Positions 13,513 through 25,966 of a DNA stretch of 64,000 bases are shown piece after piece (position 1 is the first letter of the stretch; each line of letters starts with the position of its first letter). The stretch comes from Leucaena leucocephala (Eukaryota; Streptophyta; Magnoliopsida; Fabales; Fabaceae): contig CM073558.1 of NCBI GenBank assembly GCA_037074615.1, positions 17,343,001 to 17,407,000 on the forward strand, given 5' to 3'. The notes under the pieces were generated by a model, which saw nothing but the letters and a program-made list of their open reading frames with translations, was not told the DNA's origin and did no database searches. Made by a program: the position numbers and the translations under genes.

Positions 13513-13700
13513 GTGTGGACACATAGTTCACGAGGATAACTAACCAATCTGGCACTGCTTAAAGCATGCAAACAGGCGTGGACACCCAATCCACGAGGGT
13601 AAATAACCATGTGTAGCACGATGCCACGTAATAGGCGTGGACACACAGTCCATGAGGGTAAATACCAATCTGGCAACTCGAAGCCACAAATACATGCGCA
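13513..13700. repeat. About 60-bp tandem repeat, three copies, in solo LTR 2
   Basis: Units begin with gtggacac at 13515, 13578 and 13637 (spacing 63 and 59). Each contains the pattern cacgagg-gtaa-aacca. The units have diverged in the second half. Confidence 0.7.
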
Positions 13701-13710
13701 AGTATGAAAC

Positions 13711-13793
13711 CTACGAATAACTGTCACGAGAATAAATCTGATGAATAATTGTCGCGAGAATATATCCTACGAATAACTGTCACGAGTACATAA
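13711..13793. repeat. About 28-bp tandem repeat, three copies, in solo LTR 2
   Basis: Three successive units follow the pattern ctacgaataactgtcacgag with a short AT-rich tail. The middle copy has several substitutions. Confidence 0.7.
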
Positions 13794-16289
13794 GTCACGG
13801 ATATCCATCGAGCTCAGGTAACCAAGGTGCACTAAGGACTAACAGTACTGCTGTTAGCAATTAGCATTCTATATTCTGTCCTTTCTAAAACGTTTTCAAC
13901 ATGCGTGGGGTCCATTTCACATGTAATGATTTCAATAGTTTCTTATGGAAACATATGAAATTTACATAGAAATATTTCATAAATCAAATCAATTCAATAT
14001 AATCTTTGCCAAATTCTTTTACTAAAACTTCATCTATTTTCATGCATAATCATAATCCTTTTGTAAACCAATTGAAAGACAATCATTTCTAACAATTAAA
14101 ACCATGAAATCGTAAAACTTGTTTTTTCATAAATCATATTTAAAATTCAACATTTTAAGTCAAATAACAATTTATTACAATACTAATTTAGGGGACGTTA
14201 TTCACTCACCTGTCACGCTCTTATACCTTTACTCTTTTAAGCCAATCACTTTCAATTATAATCACTTCTCAATTCCCTGGTATCCCAAAATAATATATTA
14301 ACATTCTATTCAAAGTTCCATCAGAAGTAAATCATCTATAATCTAATATTCCATTTCATTTCATACTTTCAATCATTCACAAAGACTCAATCATAAACTC
14401 CTAATCCATCAACCAACTGACATTGTTTCAATCCAATATACATACAACCATACACTACAGGCTTCCAATCATCCTAGATAGCGAGTATTACCCAAGGTCA
14501 TAATTACTTTTAGGAAAAAGATATCATATAACATTTCCTCGTTCAAACTTTCCCAAGTTTAACAGAAAATAAATGCCTTATACAAAATAATCTAAAGATC
14601 CTAATTTCCAACACAAGCTTTTAAAATCATAGTTCAAAATATCCCAACTCATTTTCTTTAACATAACTATTCAGCACTTGAAAACAATGCACAACAAGCC
14701 CCTTACATATTCCTTTCAACTTCAAAAGTTCATGCTTCAATGCACCAGAACAACAACACATTTACATACTTTAATCCTCAAGGCAGTGGCTATCTATAAA
14801 TATATATACATGTATCCCTATCAGCATTTCATATATATATACATTATCTAGCTTCCAAAACAGCAACCAAATACTCTGAGCATATCATCATATATATATA
14901 TATAACAATCTATACAACAAGCTATATATATATATACTCTTTCCATTCAAACCAACACAACCCATTACGACATGCTTCTGTCTCCTCTTCCCTTTAGCAG
15001 CATAACCACACACACACACACACATATACCTTCACAGTACACGTATACCCAGTATATACATTTATGCATCTGTACCTTTTGTTTCAAACTCAACAAGAAT
15101 AGTCATGCCTCAAATATATATATCTACACAAACACATACATACCAATCTCCCTTAACCAGAGCCCCAGAACTACCAACCAATATCATAGTACACACATTC
15201 ATATTCATTACAATTTGACAACAGTACCTAAATAACTTTCCTAGGATTACATAGCTCAATTCAAATTCAAACACTCATACTTTGACCCATCTAACATAAT
15301 TTCCCATAGACTTAATTAGGCACAACCCAGTAGCAACTTATGAACTCCCATGATAACATTATACATATATATACATGCACACGGCATTCCCCTGTCCAAA
15401 ACTATTCCTACAATAATACCCCCAACAGCAACAACAATAAGCATATGCTCATATACATGTTGCATTTCATTTTCTGTCCACAACCCAAATCCTACAGCAG
15501 CCACACATTTCACATAGCTCAATAGAAACAGAGCAACAGTTATGCGCATAGTTCATATTCATCTACAGCAAATAGAGAACACCGAATTCACCCAGAATAC
15601 ATTGCACAACTTGATAGGAGTTACTAAAATCATTCACTTACCTAACTTCAAGTTCATAAGCAATCCGCAGCATAACCAAAAGTATCATACACCCTTCTGT
15701 CCAAACTCCGCTCAACAACAGAGGAAAGAATGAGGCCTCATGACAAAAGCTACAACTATACATAACATCACTCAAAATCTCTTAGATCAATTGCAACCCA
15801 TAAAAATTCCTACTCATCCTTCTACCCTCTTTTCCTCTAGAACTCAAGGTAATCAGAAAGGAAAAAGATAGAAATTTGGGGATATGCTACAGTACCTGCC
15901 CAGGAGTGTGAAATACAATAGAAGCAGCTGTTAACCCAGACAACATGATGGCGACAAGAAGGAAACCACAGTAGCACCTCTCACGACGTCTACTCTCAGC
16001 CTCCATTTTTTCCTTTTGTGACACTCCTCTACTTTCCTCTTCTAACTTTACTTATCAGATAGACGGACACTGTGGGTGAGGTAATAGCTCTGACGTGACA
16101 ACATAGCAGAGATACTAGAGGACATAAAGCCTGGTCACAAGGCACTGGTGGCGTGAAGCTATCCTGTTGCTCCTCTGCTGTCACCACTGAAATCAAAGAA
16201 AATGGAAAGAGGGAGTACGGGTTCTTAAGGAAAAAGGTATGCGCATTTTTGTAATTTCACATGTCAGAAAAATAAAAACCCTACTAAAA

Positions 16290-16365
16290 CACGGCTGCTA
16301 AGAATTGAACATTGCTCACTAAAATCACACCCGTGCCTTTAACCATTCAGCTATTCTCATCACAT
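16290..16365 (-). other. tRNA-like module in solo LTR 2
   Basis: On the minus strand there is an A-box/D-arm-like tagctgaatggttaaaggc and, about 35 bases later, a T-arm-like atgttcaattctt. Overall spacing is close to a real tRNA, more so than in solo LTR 1. The arms pair poorly, so I call it tRNA-like and not a tRNA gene. Confidence 0.45.
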
Positions 16366-16448
16366 TAAAATTTTTCTGCATCCAATATATATTTATCCTT
16401 TGTTAAAATGATTTTCAAATATGAAAATTCTTGAGCCATTACAGTTAA

Positions 16449-17069
16449 GGTAGTTGATTAACAGGATTACTAGAAAAAATACTTATCACGGTGTTAACTC
16501 ACGTCAATTAAAAGAAAAAAGTCATAAAAAAAATGATGACATATTCGTAAATAAATCCCATTTTAAAACCTTTTTCTTGGCCATTTTATTTCAAACCACC
16601 CTGAAATTCTATTTTATAACGACGATTTTCTTAAAAATGCTTTTATAAATAAAAACAAATATGTGACGATGGTTTTTAGGAAAACCACCATTAATATTCC
16701 CCCAAAATTTTAAAAACCCTAATGTGTAGTACAATTTTAGTTTCACTTTTTTCTCCTATTTTTGGTACATATCATCGTTGATAACATCGTTCTCTGTTGT
16801 TTATGTCATTGTTCTACATTGTCAATGCCGTAGTTACAGTTTAACTTTATTATTTGCTTATTTTTCTTTTTTAGTTGTTTGTTATTTATAAGATGTAATA
16901 CATCTTATGGGCTATCATCCTTATATTAAAAACGTAATTTTTATGATTTTGGTTTGTTACATTGGTTCCTATTTGTCTGTGGGTGTGTTTTCAAGATTTT
17001 TTGAATCTGTGTGTGTTTTTATCAATTATTTTATTTTTTAATTTATTTGTTATAAACTATAATATATAT
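16449..17069. other. Spacer between repeats, nothing recognised
   Basis: AT-rich, with one 64-codon open frame that has no recognisable motif. It has an A/T-biased composition like a decayed repeat. Confidence 0.35.
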
Positions 17070-18563
17070 TGAGGTCTTAAAATCTGATATTATCTTAGGG
17101 TTACTTCAAAAATTTAAACTAAAGATTGTGTATACTATAACCTCGTGTCATTCTCTTTGAGGAGCCAAAAATAAAATTAAATTCCTAAATAACTAAATGC
17201 AATGCAACCTAAGTTAGAAAATGAGATTTGTTTTGATTGACTAATAACTAATGCAATGAATTAAAAATAAATTTAAATAAAATGTATTTAATATTTTTAA
17301 TTTAAAGAAAGGAATAATGAATGATAATAAGTGAATAAAATAAAATCAAAAGTGATTAATAATAATAAAAGCAATCCTCCAATTCAATAACGCAAGCAAT
17401 CATAGCTTAAATAAATATGGGAGTTATAAACAATAAATCAAGAATTATAATGAAGTTGTTAATCCAACAACCGAGCTACCTCAAATTGTCACAAAATATT
17501 TTTTAAATCCTAATTTATTAACTACCACTAGAATAATAAAATAAGACTAAAGATATTAAAATCCAATGCTCAATTATAACTCAATAATTTATGAAAAATT
17601 GGATTAAAGCTAGTAAGAGATACAATGATCTAATAATTCAAGCTACTTTGAAAAACACAAAATATTTACTAAAATTTCAACACAGTCTTGACCCAATATA
17701 AAGTAATGAAATTAAAGTTAATTAAAGAACAATATCAATTGATAAACAATGATTCAATTACAATAATCTTCAATAAATATAAATAATTTATTATCAAGCT
17801 TCCCAATAATTATAAAATTATCTTAAAACCTAAGAATTATAATATAATTAATGGGTAGAAAATTAGAGTAACTTAAACTTCCCTTTTGAGATCTTAAGCC
17901 CATGCCTTTGCCATTGAATAGGAGGATTAGGATGCTCTAGCCACGCCTAACCATGAAAATCAATGCCACCATTAAGCTTTCACAGCCACACATGATCAGA
18001 TGGCGAAAAGGAGGTTGTGCTGTTGCTTTTTTTGGTTCAATTTGATGTTGTCGTCGTTATTTGTGTGTGGAAAAAAGGATATAGAGTTGATGAAAATGAT
18101 GGAAGGTGAAGTGGGTAAAGTGGGAAGGTGATGGCCTCTCTCTCCTATGCTTGTATGGGCTCCCCTGTTTGTGTCAGCGTCTTCAAAAAAATGGCTACTA
18201 TGTCTCCCTGGCAAATTGCTGAAGAAAGCAATAAAAAAATTAACCTAATGGGCCAAATTGCAAGGTTTGGTCCATTGGGTCTTTATATGCAAATTTTCAA
18301 TTTATAGTCCTTTATTGTTATTTGTGAATTCCAATTTATCCTAAATTCTTGAAATACAAAAGCATAATAATGTAATACATTTTGTCCCAAAAATAATTGT
18401 TTGGGAGAATTCAAAAAATGTGACAATTATGCCTCTATTACACACTAATTCAATGTAAGGTATATTAATCCAAATAGTGCAAAAATAATATAATTAATGA
18501 CCAAGATAATGGAAATGTCCTCTAAAATGATATGAATAAATATATAAAAATATGGGTTTGTCA
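17070..18563 (-). repeat. 3' LTR of the Athila element (1494 bp)
   Basis: On the minus strand it begins TGACAAACCC just after the purine tract gtgtgggggag (plus-strand ctcccccacac at 18565-18575) and ends GACCTCA. About 500 bp at its left end match the truncated 5' LTR at 28412-28907. The length is typical of Athila LTRs. Confidence 0.8.
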
Positions 18564-20159
18564 ACTCCCCCACACTTAGCCTTTTGTACTCCTAGATAAA
18601 ATATCATTCAAAGGAATCCAACAGTTAAACTCAATGCAAGTAAATATAAAATTGATAAGGCAAGAATATGCAATCAACTCAAGCAACCTCTTTCCCTAAT
18701 CAATCAACAACCATGAAATACTTTGGTGAAAGGAAAGTAACACAAGACACATAGTAAGATTAGAGGAAGGGAAACATAATAGAGCTCTCATAGGTATAAG
18801 TGTCTCACTCAACTCTCAAATATAGGGAATTTTCACTAAAACCACCTAGATTAGCACCTATAATAAGCTTGTAGAGATTCTATTATTCTCTACCACTAAC
18901 ATACCATAGATTAATGATCAAGGGGACTTTATTGGGCTGTAATGTTGGTGAAAGGCTAATGAATAGATGGAATAAAATGTAGAACAAGTTTAATACATGA
19001 GTATTAAGAAATAGCTCAAAGTAAGCTAAAGTATGACTATCAAATGAACAACAATATTTAATCTTCAACCACCAAAGGATGCCTTATTTCAAACTTTTTT
19101 CCTTGTTGCCAATTTTTCTTTTCTTTTTCTCTCTTTCTTTCTTTTTTTCTTCTAACTTCTTTCTTGGCTTTTTCTGTACATTTTTTTATTGGCAACCTAA
19201 CCCAAAAGAATAAAGATAGTAACATCAATAGTGCACAATTAATCATGAAGAACATAATATAACTCATGCAAATCACTTGTTCAAAATCAATAGAATAAAA
19301 TTAAAGTGATGGGCTCAAAAGGGTAAATAAAGTTCAATCGAGATGGCTTGTGCGTGGGTAAAAGGGATTAGAATTGAATGCCCTACCATGCTCATAAATT
19401 CAAGTAATAATGCTGCTTTAAAAAAGAATTTAGACAGGTTCTAGAGGTTAACCAAAACTAGGTAGAAATCATACAAGATAAGAAATAAAAGTAAGGCTAA
19501 TAATCCTTCCAACAATATTTTCTTTAAGATGTTTCCTCCCTATGATCAAGTTATAAAAAAAGGTTAATAACATTACACCAAAGACACTCCACTATGCTAG
19601 TCAATTAAGAATAAAAATTACTTAAATCACAATACATTCTTACCTAGACATGTCAATGTTCACATGCATAAAGAAATAAGGATTTAAAAATAAAGCCTAA
19701 GGATTGCAAAAGTTAAGTAGAAGGTGGAAACTACAGTAGAAAAGCGCCCATACAACATTGAAAACCCCAATCAATTTAGCTCAAAGGTTCAAAATTTTTG
19801 AATTTTTCAGATTATAGCTATTCAAACAATGACAACACAAATTAGCAAAAGCAATCCCTCCCCTACACTTAAACCACGCATTGTCCTTAACGCATCACTA
19901 AAGTATATATCAAAGGGACAAAGAAAATTAGTTAAAGAGTCATGAGTTAAAAGGAGAGATTTATTCAAAGAAAAACTAACCTAAAACTAAGAAATCCTTA
20001 AAATATAACATATTCTAAGAAATTTTTAAAAGACATAAAGCAAATAAATCTAAAACTACTGTGATAGTTCCTCCCCTACACTTACTCCTAACTATCTTAG
20101 CAAATAGATATTACCAGTAATACAAGAGAATGTAAAGGAGAATGGTGGAAATGAACAAC

Positions 20160-21780
20160 CGTGCAATTAGGGGAGTTTTTGATTCTCATGGTAATGCTTA
20201 AGAAGATGACCATTGGCTTGTGAAACATGACCCCTTGCTTCATCCACTAGCTCTACCGTACCAAAATACTGCACCTTGATAACTCTAAAAGGGCCCTCCC
20301 ACTTGGTGACAAACTTCCCAGGCCTTGAACTTTATAACCTTGTCATTTTCATGGAATTCTTTCTTCAGAATCTATTTATCATGAATCATTTTTAGCTTGT
20401 CTTTGTAGATTCTAGCGTTATCATAAGATTCAAGTCGTATCTCTTCAAGTTCTTGGAGTTACATCCTCTAGTTTTCAAATGCAGATTCAAGGTTTGCATC
20501 ATATGCCTTGATCGCCCAATAAGATTTTTGCTCAATCTCCATAGGTAGATGGCAAGACTTTCCATTGAGAAACCGGAAAGGAGACATGCCTATAAGGATC
20601 TTATAGGCATTCCTATAAGCCCACAGCGCCTCATGAGCTATTCACTCCAATCTTTAAGAGATAATTTTATAATCTTTTCTAATATCCATTTGACTTCCCG
20701 ATTAGAGACTTCAGCCAATCCATTTGTCTTAGGGTGGTAAGGGGTTGCCAGCTTGTGATTAACTCCATGTTTAGCAAGTAGAGACTTGATGGTCCTATTC
20801 TAAAAATGTGTTCCTTGGTCACTGACGATTACTCTTAGAATGCCGTACCTTGGATATGAGAAAGCAAGAACTTGACAATAGTAGAAGTATCATCTTTTCT
20901 AGTTGGCACTACCTTTACCTACCTAGACACATAGTCTACTACAAGTAATATATATAAAAACCCAAATGACAAAAGAAAAGGACTTGAAATCCATGCCCTA
21001 TACATAAAAAATTTCACTAAAATGCATAAATGTTAAAGGTATTTCATGCTTTCTACCTAGACTCCTAAACCTTTGACACTTATCATAAGACTTACAAAAA
21101 GCATAAGTATCTTTGAATAAAGTATGCCAGTAAAATTCACATTATAAAACCTTCCTAACAGTCCTATTAGCACTAAAATGGCCCCACAAGATAAAGAATG
21201 TGCAAAGGTAAGGATAGAGTGAATCTTATTGTTAGGAAAAGATCGTATAATGATTTGGTCACTACATTACTTCCAAATAATTAGAGCATCCTAGATGTAG
21301 TATCTTGCTTCCCTCTTCAACTTATCAACCTAAAACTTAGATATAAAAGGAGGTATAAGATTAGTGACAATATAATTAATAATATTAGAGTACCAAAGCT
21401 CCTGAACAGCTAAGGCAAAATGTTCAGAGTCAGGGAAGGAATCAATAGTAAAATCAGAGGAGTCAACTCCCTTGGTGCCTTAGAAAACTAACTAAGGTGG
21501 TTAGCCATATGATTCTTTACTCCAGCTCTATCTCTGATTTTAATGTCAAACTCCTACAACAGTAAAATCAAAGGAGTCAACTCCCTTGGTGCCTTCAAAA
21601 AACTGACTAAGGTGGTCAGCCACATGATTCTCTGCTCTAGCTCTGTCTCTAATTTTAATGTCAAACTCCTACAGCAGCAAAGCCCATCTTAGTAGTCTTG
21701 GTTTAAACTAGGGCTTCTTGAACAAGTATCGTACTGCTGCATGATCTGTTAAAACAACCACTTGAGAGTTTATCATATAC
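20160..21780 (-). pseudogene. Athila integrase remnant
   Basis: On the minus strand the region around 20400-20570 reads, across a few stops, NGKSCHLPMEIEQKSYWAIK followed by 'LQELEEIRLESYDNARIYKDKLK', the conserved C-terminal part of Athila/TAT integrases. Nearer the 3' end, 20190-20320 encodes a GGPFRVIKV-like segment and HLLKHYHEN, the element's C-terminal tail. Between 20600 and 21400 the frame is badly broken but core integrase positions are still guessable. A 114-bp tandem duplication sits at 21447-21674 near the RNase H junction. It is not functional. Confidence 0.75.
21447..21674. repeat. 114-bp direct tandem duplication inside Athila pol
   Basis: The block beginning agtaaaatca at 21447 recurs at 21561 with about ten substitutions. 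The length, 114, is a multiple of three, so the duplication by itself would not shift the pol frame. Confidence 0.8.
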
Positions 21781-22830
21781 TATTTAAACTTATTTAAAGT
21801 AAAGATTATAGCAAAAAATTCCTTCTTGGTGGTAGTAGAATTCACTTGAGCGGAGTCAAATATCTTGGAGGCATAGGCTATCACTCTAAATCCTTTATCT
21901 TCCCTTTGACTAAGCATATCACCCATTGCAAAGTTAGAAGCATCACAAGACAGTTCAAAAGGCAAATCCTAATTAGGTGAAATGAGAATAGGAGGTGAAA
22001 GAAGCAAGGACTTCAAAGAGTCAAAGGCATGTCTATATTTATCATCAAAGTAAAAATCAACATCTTTTTTCAATAGCATAGAAAGGGGTAAAGTAATTGT
22101 ACTAAAATCTTTTACAAAGCATTGATAAAACCCTGTAAGGCCTAAGAAAGACCTCAAATCTTTAAGACAAGTAGGATAGGAAAGTGAAGAATGATTCCAA
22201 TCTTAGCTCAATCAACCTCAATCCCCTTTTGGGAGATATGGTGACCTAACACTATGCCAGTATCTACCATGATGCGACATTTTTCATAATTTAACTACTT
22301 TTTTCTCAAAGCATCTACATAGAACATATTCAAGACTAAGCAAACAATTATTAAAGCCATCACCATAAATGATGAAATCATCCATGAAAACCTCCATATT
22401 ATGCTCTTATAAATCACTGAAGATCGCCATCATACACCTTTGAAAGTTGCCTGGAGCATTATACAACCTAAATGGCATCCTTCGATAAGTGTAGGTGTCA
22501 AAAGGGCATGTAAAAGTAGTATTGTTTTGATCTGTATTTACTAAATATTCTTTCTAACATTTGATCAATGAAAGATACTGAAAAATGATCCTTCCTAGTT
22601 GCTTCATTCAACTTCCTATAATCTATACACATTCTCCAAGCATTCTGAACTCTTGTTGGAATAAGTTCATTACTCTCATTTCTCACTACTATAATACCGC
22701 TCTTCTTTGGTACTATATGTACCGGGCTTACCCATTCACTATTTGAGATTGCATATATGATTCCAGCACTCAATAATTTAGATACCTCCTTTTTAATCAC
22801 ATCATGAATAAGAGGATTCAACCTCCTTGG
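21780..22830 (-). pseudogene. Athila reverse transcriptase / RNase H remnant
   Basis: Three open pieces on the minus strand cover the enzyme. 22498-22821 encodes the RT N-terminal part with WVSPVHIVPKKSG and WRMCIDYRKLNEA. Around 22369-22395 the catalytic box reads F-MDD (usually YxDD). 21969-22157 encodes FLGLTGFYQCFVKDFS, the linker to RNase H. 21780-21965 encodes FELSCDASNFAMG and VIAYASKIFDSAQ, the RNase H fold start. The pieces lie in the right order but are separated by stops and frameshifts, so no full enzyme can be made. The motifs are specific for Gypsy elements. Confidence 0.85.
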
Positions 22831-23537
22831 TGGTTGCTTAACTCACTTTGACCCTTCAGCTAAAAGGATATTGTGTGTGTAAACCAAGGGATCAATCCCT
22901 AATATGTCCCTTAAAGACTAACCTATAGCCCTTTTATACTTTTTTTAACACTGAAACTAATATCTCTTCTTCAGAACTACTCAGAGAACTGTAAATAATA
23001 ATAGGAAATTTACAATCATCAGTAATAAAGACATATTTCAAGTTAGAGGGGAAAGGTTTCAATTCTAAATTAAGGGGTTGCATAATAGAAGGAACTAGTC
23101 TTAGTATATCAAGTGCATTCAATACGAGTGGTGTGCCCATGTGGCTTAGGGAAGGAGATATAAGCTCAGTGTGATGTATATTTCTTTTACTTCTCAACTC
23201 AGTGCCACCATAGATGACCTAAAAATAGGAGAATTAGAGTCAGTCAAATCAATAGAAAAAGAAAGTAAATTAGAAGTGAGAGTGGGGTTAGAAAGCACTA
23301 AGGGAGTAGCAGAATCACTGTTATCTTCTTCTAATATTCCAGTGACACTTAACAGTGGAGCTATATTCATAGCTTGTGAATAAACCCCTTTATCATCAGT
23401 TCCTACAAAATCAAGAAATACGTATTTCTCAAGGCTATCAAGTATGTAATTAGTAGTAATATCATAATCAAAGCAAGATAATACATCAAATCATGAGTAG
23501 AAGAAAGCCAGCTACCTATCTCTAAATAATATACACA

Positions 23538-23900
23538 TTATAGGCCACCTTCACATGCATAGAAATAAGAAGGATGTGAGAAAGATAGACAAGTAAAAGT
23601 ATCACCATGTTTTACAACCATGTCACACCAGTAAGGTTCATGCATATCAGTCTCATGTAAGTAATCCACATTATTATCGTGACATTCAAGTGAACTACTA
23701 CCCAAATAAGAGCAATCTTCATAACCATGATTCATAGCCTTTGAAAGATTAAATTGTACTTCTTGATCTCCAATCCCTATAGTGATAAGACCCTTTTTCA
23801 TGTTAATTATGGTCTCAACAGTTAGAAGGAATGGTCTACCTAGAATCAAAGTACTCTTAGTAGGGAGGTCATTAGTCATATCAAGGCATAAAAGTTAGCT
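23538..23900 (-). pseudogene. Athila protease-region remnant
   Basis: The minus-strand frame 23538-23879 has STLILGRPFLLT, the conserved 'ILGRPFL' segment downstream of the aspartic protease active site. It is followed by NMKKGLITIGIGDQEVQFN, typical of this class. The active-site part to the right (about 23900-24110) is broken by stops. The frame lies between the gag remnant and RT, as expected. Confidence 0.8.
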
Positions 23901-24569
23901 GAGAAAATAATACCTTTAACTTGCACGAGAATATCCTCAAGAATGCATTTCGGGTATCTCACCGTCCTATTAGCTAGGCCAAGCATTATACTAGTGTCTT
24001 TCAAAGCTTTGTCTTATAAATAAAGGTCGGCATGACATTAATTGTTGCACCTAAGTCAAGTAGGGCATGAGAAATTGTAGTTCTACTTATGGTACAAGAA
24101 ATAGTGTAGGAACCTGGGTCTTTATATTTAATAGGCAACTATGGCTTAAATAAGGTACTAACACTCAACCCAGTTGGATTCTCTCACTATGCCTATACTT
24201 TCTCTTTTTTGTACATAGGTCTTTCAAGAATTTATCACACTTAGGCATCTTTCTAATCAATTCAAACAATGGCACATTAACCTCAAGTTTTCTAAACATT
24301 TCAAACAATTCATCATTATCTTTCTTTTCAACAATCTTTTTACTAATAAAGTAAGAATTTGGAAAAGGAAAGTCAAGAATGTTTACCTCATCACCCTTAG
24401 AGTCAGAAGGTGATCCTTTCCCACTCGTCCCTTTATGATAGTTGTTGCCTCATCATCATTTTATACCACTAGTTGTTTCTAATACTTCTCAAAGAGCTTC
24501 TTTTCTTGTAGGCTTTTAGATTAGATAGAAGCTTCTTTCTCAGCTTAGGAAGTTTCTTGGGTAGTTTTG

Positions 24570-25966
24570 GCAGGAGGAGAAGTAACTTCTATCTCCTCAT
24601 CAACTGGCTATTCATCTTATTCATGTTCTTTGAATTACAAATTTTTTGCACCAATTTTCTTACCACTTCTCAGTGTGATTGCATTCAAAGATTTAGGATT
24701 TATTATTGTTTTTAAGGGTATAGAACCACTGCTCTTTGCTTGTTGTTCACTTAAGTTGTTAAATAATTGAGTAACAAAAACATTCAAATTCTCATGCTTA
24801 GTCTCCATTTGCTCCAATTTAGAGAACATATTTTGTAGACATGAGTTCATCTTATTCTCCATAGCATGTAACTTAGCCTCAGTTTGTGACTTCTGATTGT
24901 CAAAATCTGAATTAAGTTCTATAATACCTTTCACAATTATAACAAGTTTATTATCCTAGAAAAAGAAGATGAAGCCCCTTGATTAGGCACCACTTAATTT
25001 GAGAAATTTTCTTGAGGGCTACCTTAATTCCTACCCCACTTAAAGTTAGGGTGATCTCTCTATCCTAGATTATAAGTGTTAGAATAGGGATCCCTCTTCT
25101 AATATTGGCCATTCCTATTTTGGTACAGGGCAAAAATCTCTCCATATTGAGAAAAAGTATTAGAGGCATGCATCATTGACCCACAGTACTCACAACTGGT
25201 AACTATAGCTTGAGAGTGACCTATTGAATTAACCTGCTTAGCATTCATATTATTCTCCAAAATACTGAGTCTTTTCTCCATTCAGTTCCCTAAAGCAGCA
25301 ATTTTAGCAAGAATGTCTTGAGAAGAAATTGAAGAGGTATTATACACTTTTCTTGTGTCTCTAGATTGAGGATCATTAGTAACCATATTTTGAAGTAGGT
25401 CCCATGCAGCATTGGGACTTAATTCTCTGAGTGAGCCATTTTTAGCGGCATGAATTGAGGGCTTATGATATAGAAGTAGCCCTTCATAGAAAGAATTGAC
25501 CATATCATTCTTTAAAATATTGTGAAATGGACACTAAGCTAGAAGTGTAATGAACTTGGTCCAATACTCGTGTATGAATTTATTATCCCATTAGTTATCT
25601 CCTTTTTTAGCCTTGAAGTTTTATAGGCAGGGAAATATTCATTTAAGAATGCTCATTTCAACTGATCCCAAGTCAATGTGGTAAAATGTTGAGGTAATAT
25701 GTAGAACCACTCCTTGGCCTTGCCTTCTAAAGTAAAATGAAATGCTATCATCAATACATCTTGAAGATTTTCCATGGGTGGTTTCATGGAAGAGCACACC
25801 ATATGCATGGTCTTCAAATGCATGTGTGGATCATCACCTACAAAGCCATAGAATTTAGGTTAGGAAGAAATCAATGCTCCTTTAATTTCAAAGTTCACAT
25901 TATCAGTATAAAAGCCATAAGGATTATAATCAACATTAGAAGTATTAATCTCCCTCATGCTTTTAT
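24570..25966 (-). pseudogene. Athila gag remnant, main part
   Basis: Minus-strand pieces encode the Athila gag. Near 25530-25870 the frames read, with stops, as a capsid segment similar to 'HFTLEGKAKEWFYILPQ' and 'WDQLKWAFLNEYFP'. 25282-25503 encodes FYEGLLLYHKPSIHAAKNGS and SPNAAWDLLQNM. 25099-25281 has a zinc-finger-like CEYCGSMMHAS. 24635-24934 is a coiled-coil-like stretch ending in NAITLRSGKKIG. The gag is cut at 25966 by the Angela-like LTR and resumes at about 27849. Confidence 0.8.

Larger units (their letters stand above)
12867..16443 (-). mobile_element. Solo LTR 2 of the same long-LTR family (3577 bp)
   Basis: On the plus strand it begins TGTCATATCCCAAAATTTG and ends GCCATTACA, flanked by near-identical 5-bp sites gttga (12862-12866) and gttaa (16444-16448). 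These ends are the inverse of solo LTR 1, as are internal blocks (13195-13390 here against about 10370-10610 there). It is about 1.3 kb longer than copy 1, partly from AT-rich and tandem-repeat sequence. The tRNA-like module lies at 16290-16365 on the minus strand. Open frames inside it (near 13440, 14972 and 15316) are low-complexity and not genes. Strand is inferred as for copy 1. Confidence 0.65.

Noticed and set aside
13513..13793. Regular repeats resembling a CRISPR array
   Set aside because: Units are directly adjacent and diverged with no unique spacers, inside a plant LTR.
13440..15733. Several 60-95 residue frames in solo LTR 2
   Set aside because: Low complexity or repeat-derived, all inside an LTR defined by termini and target duplication.
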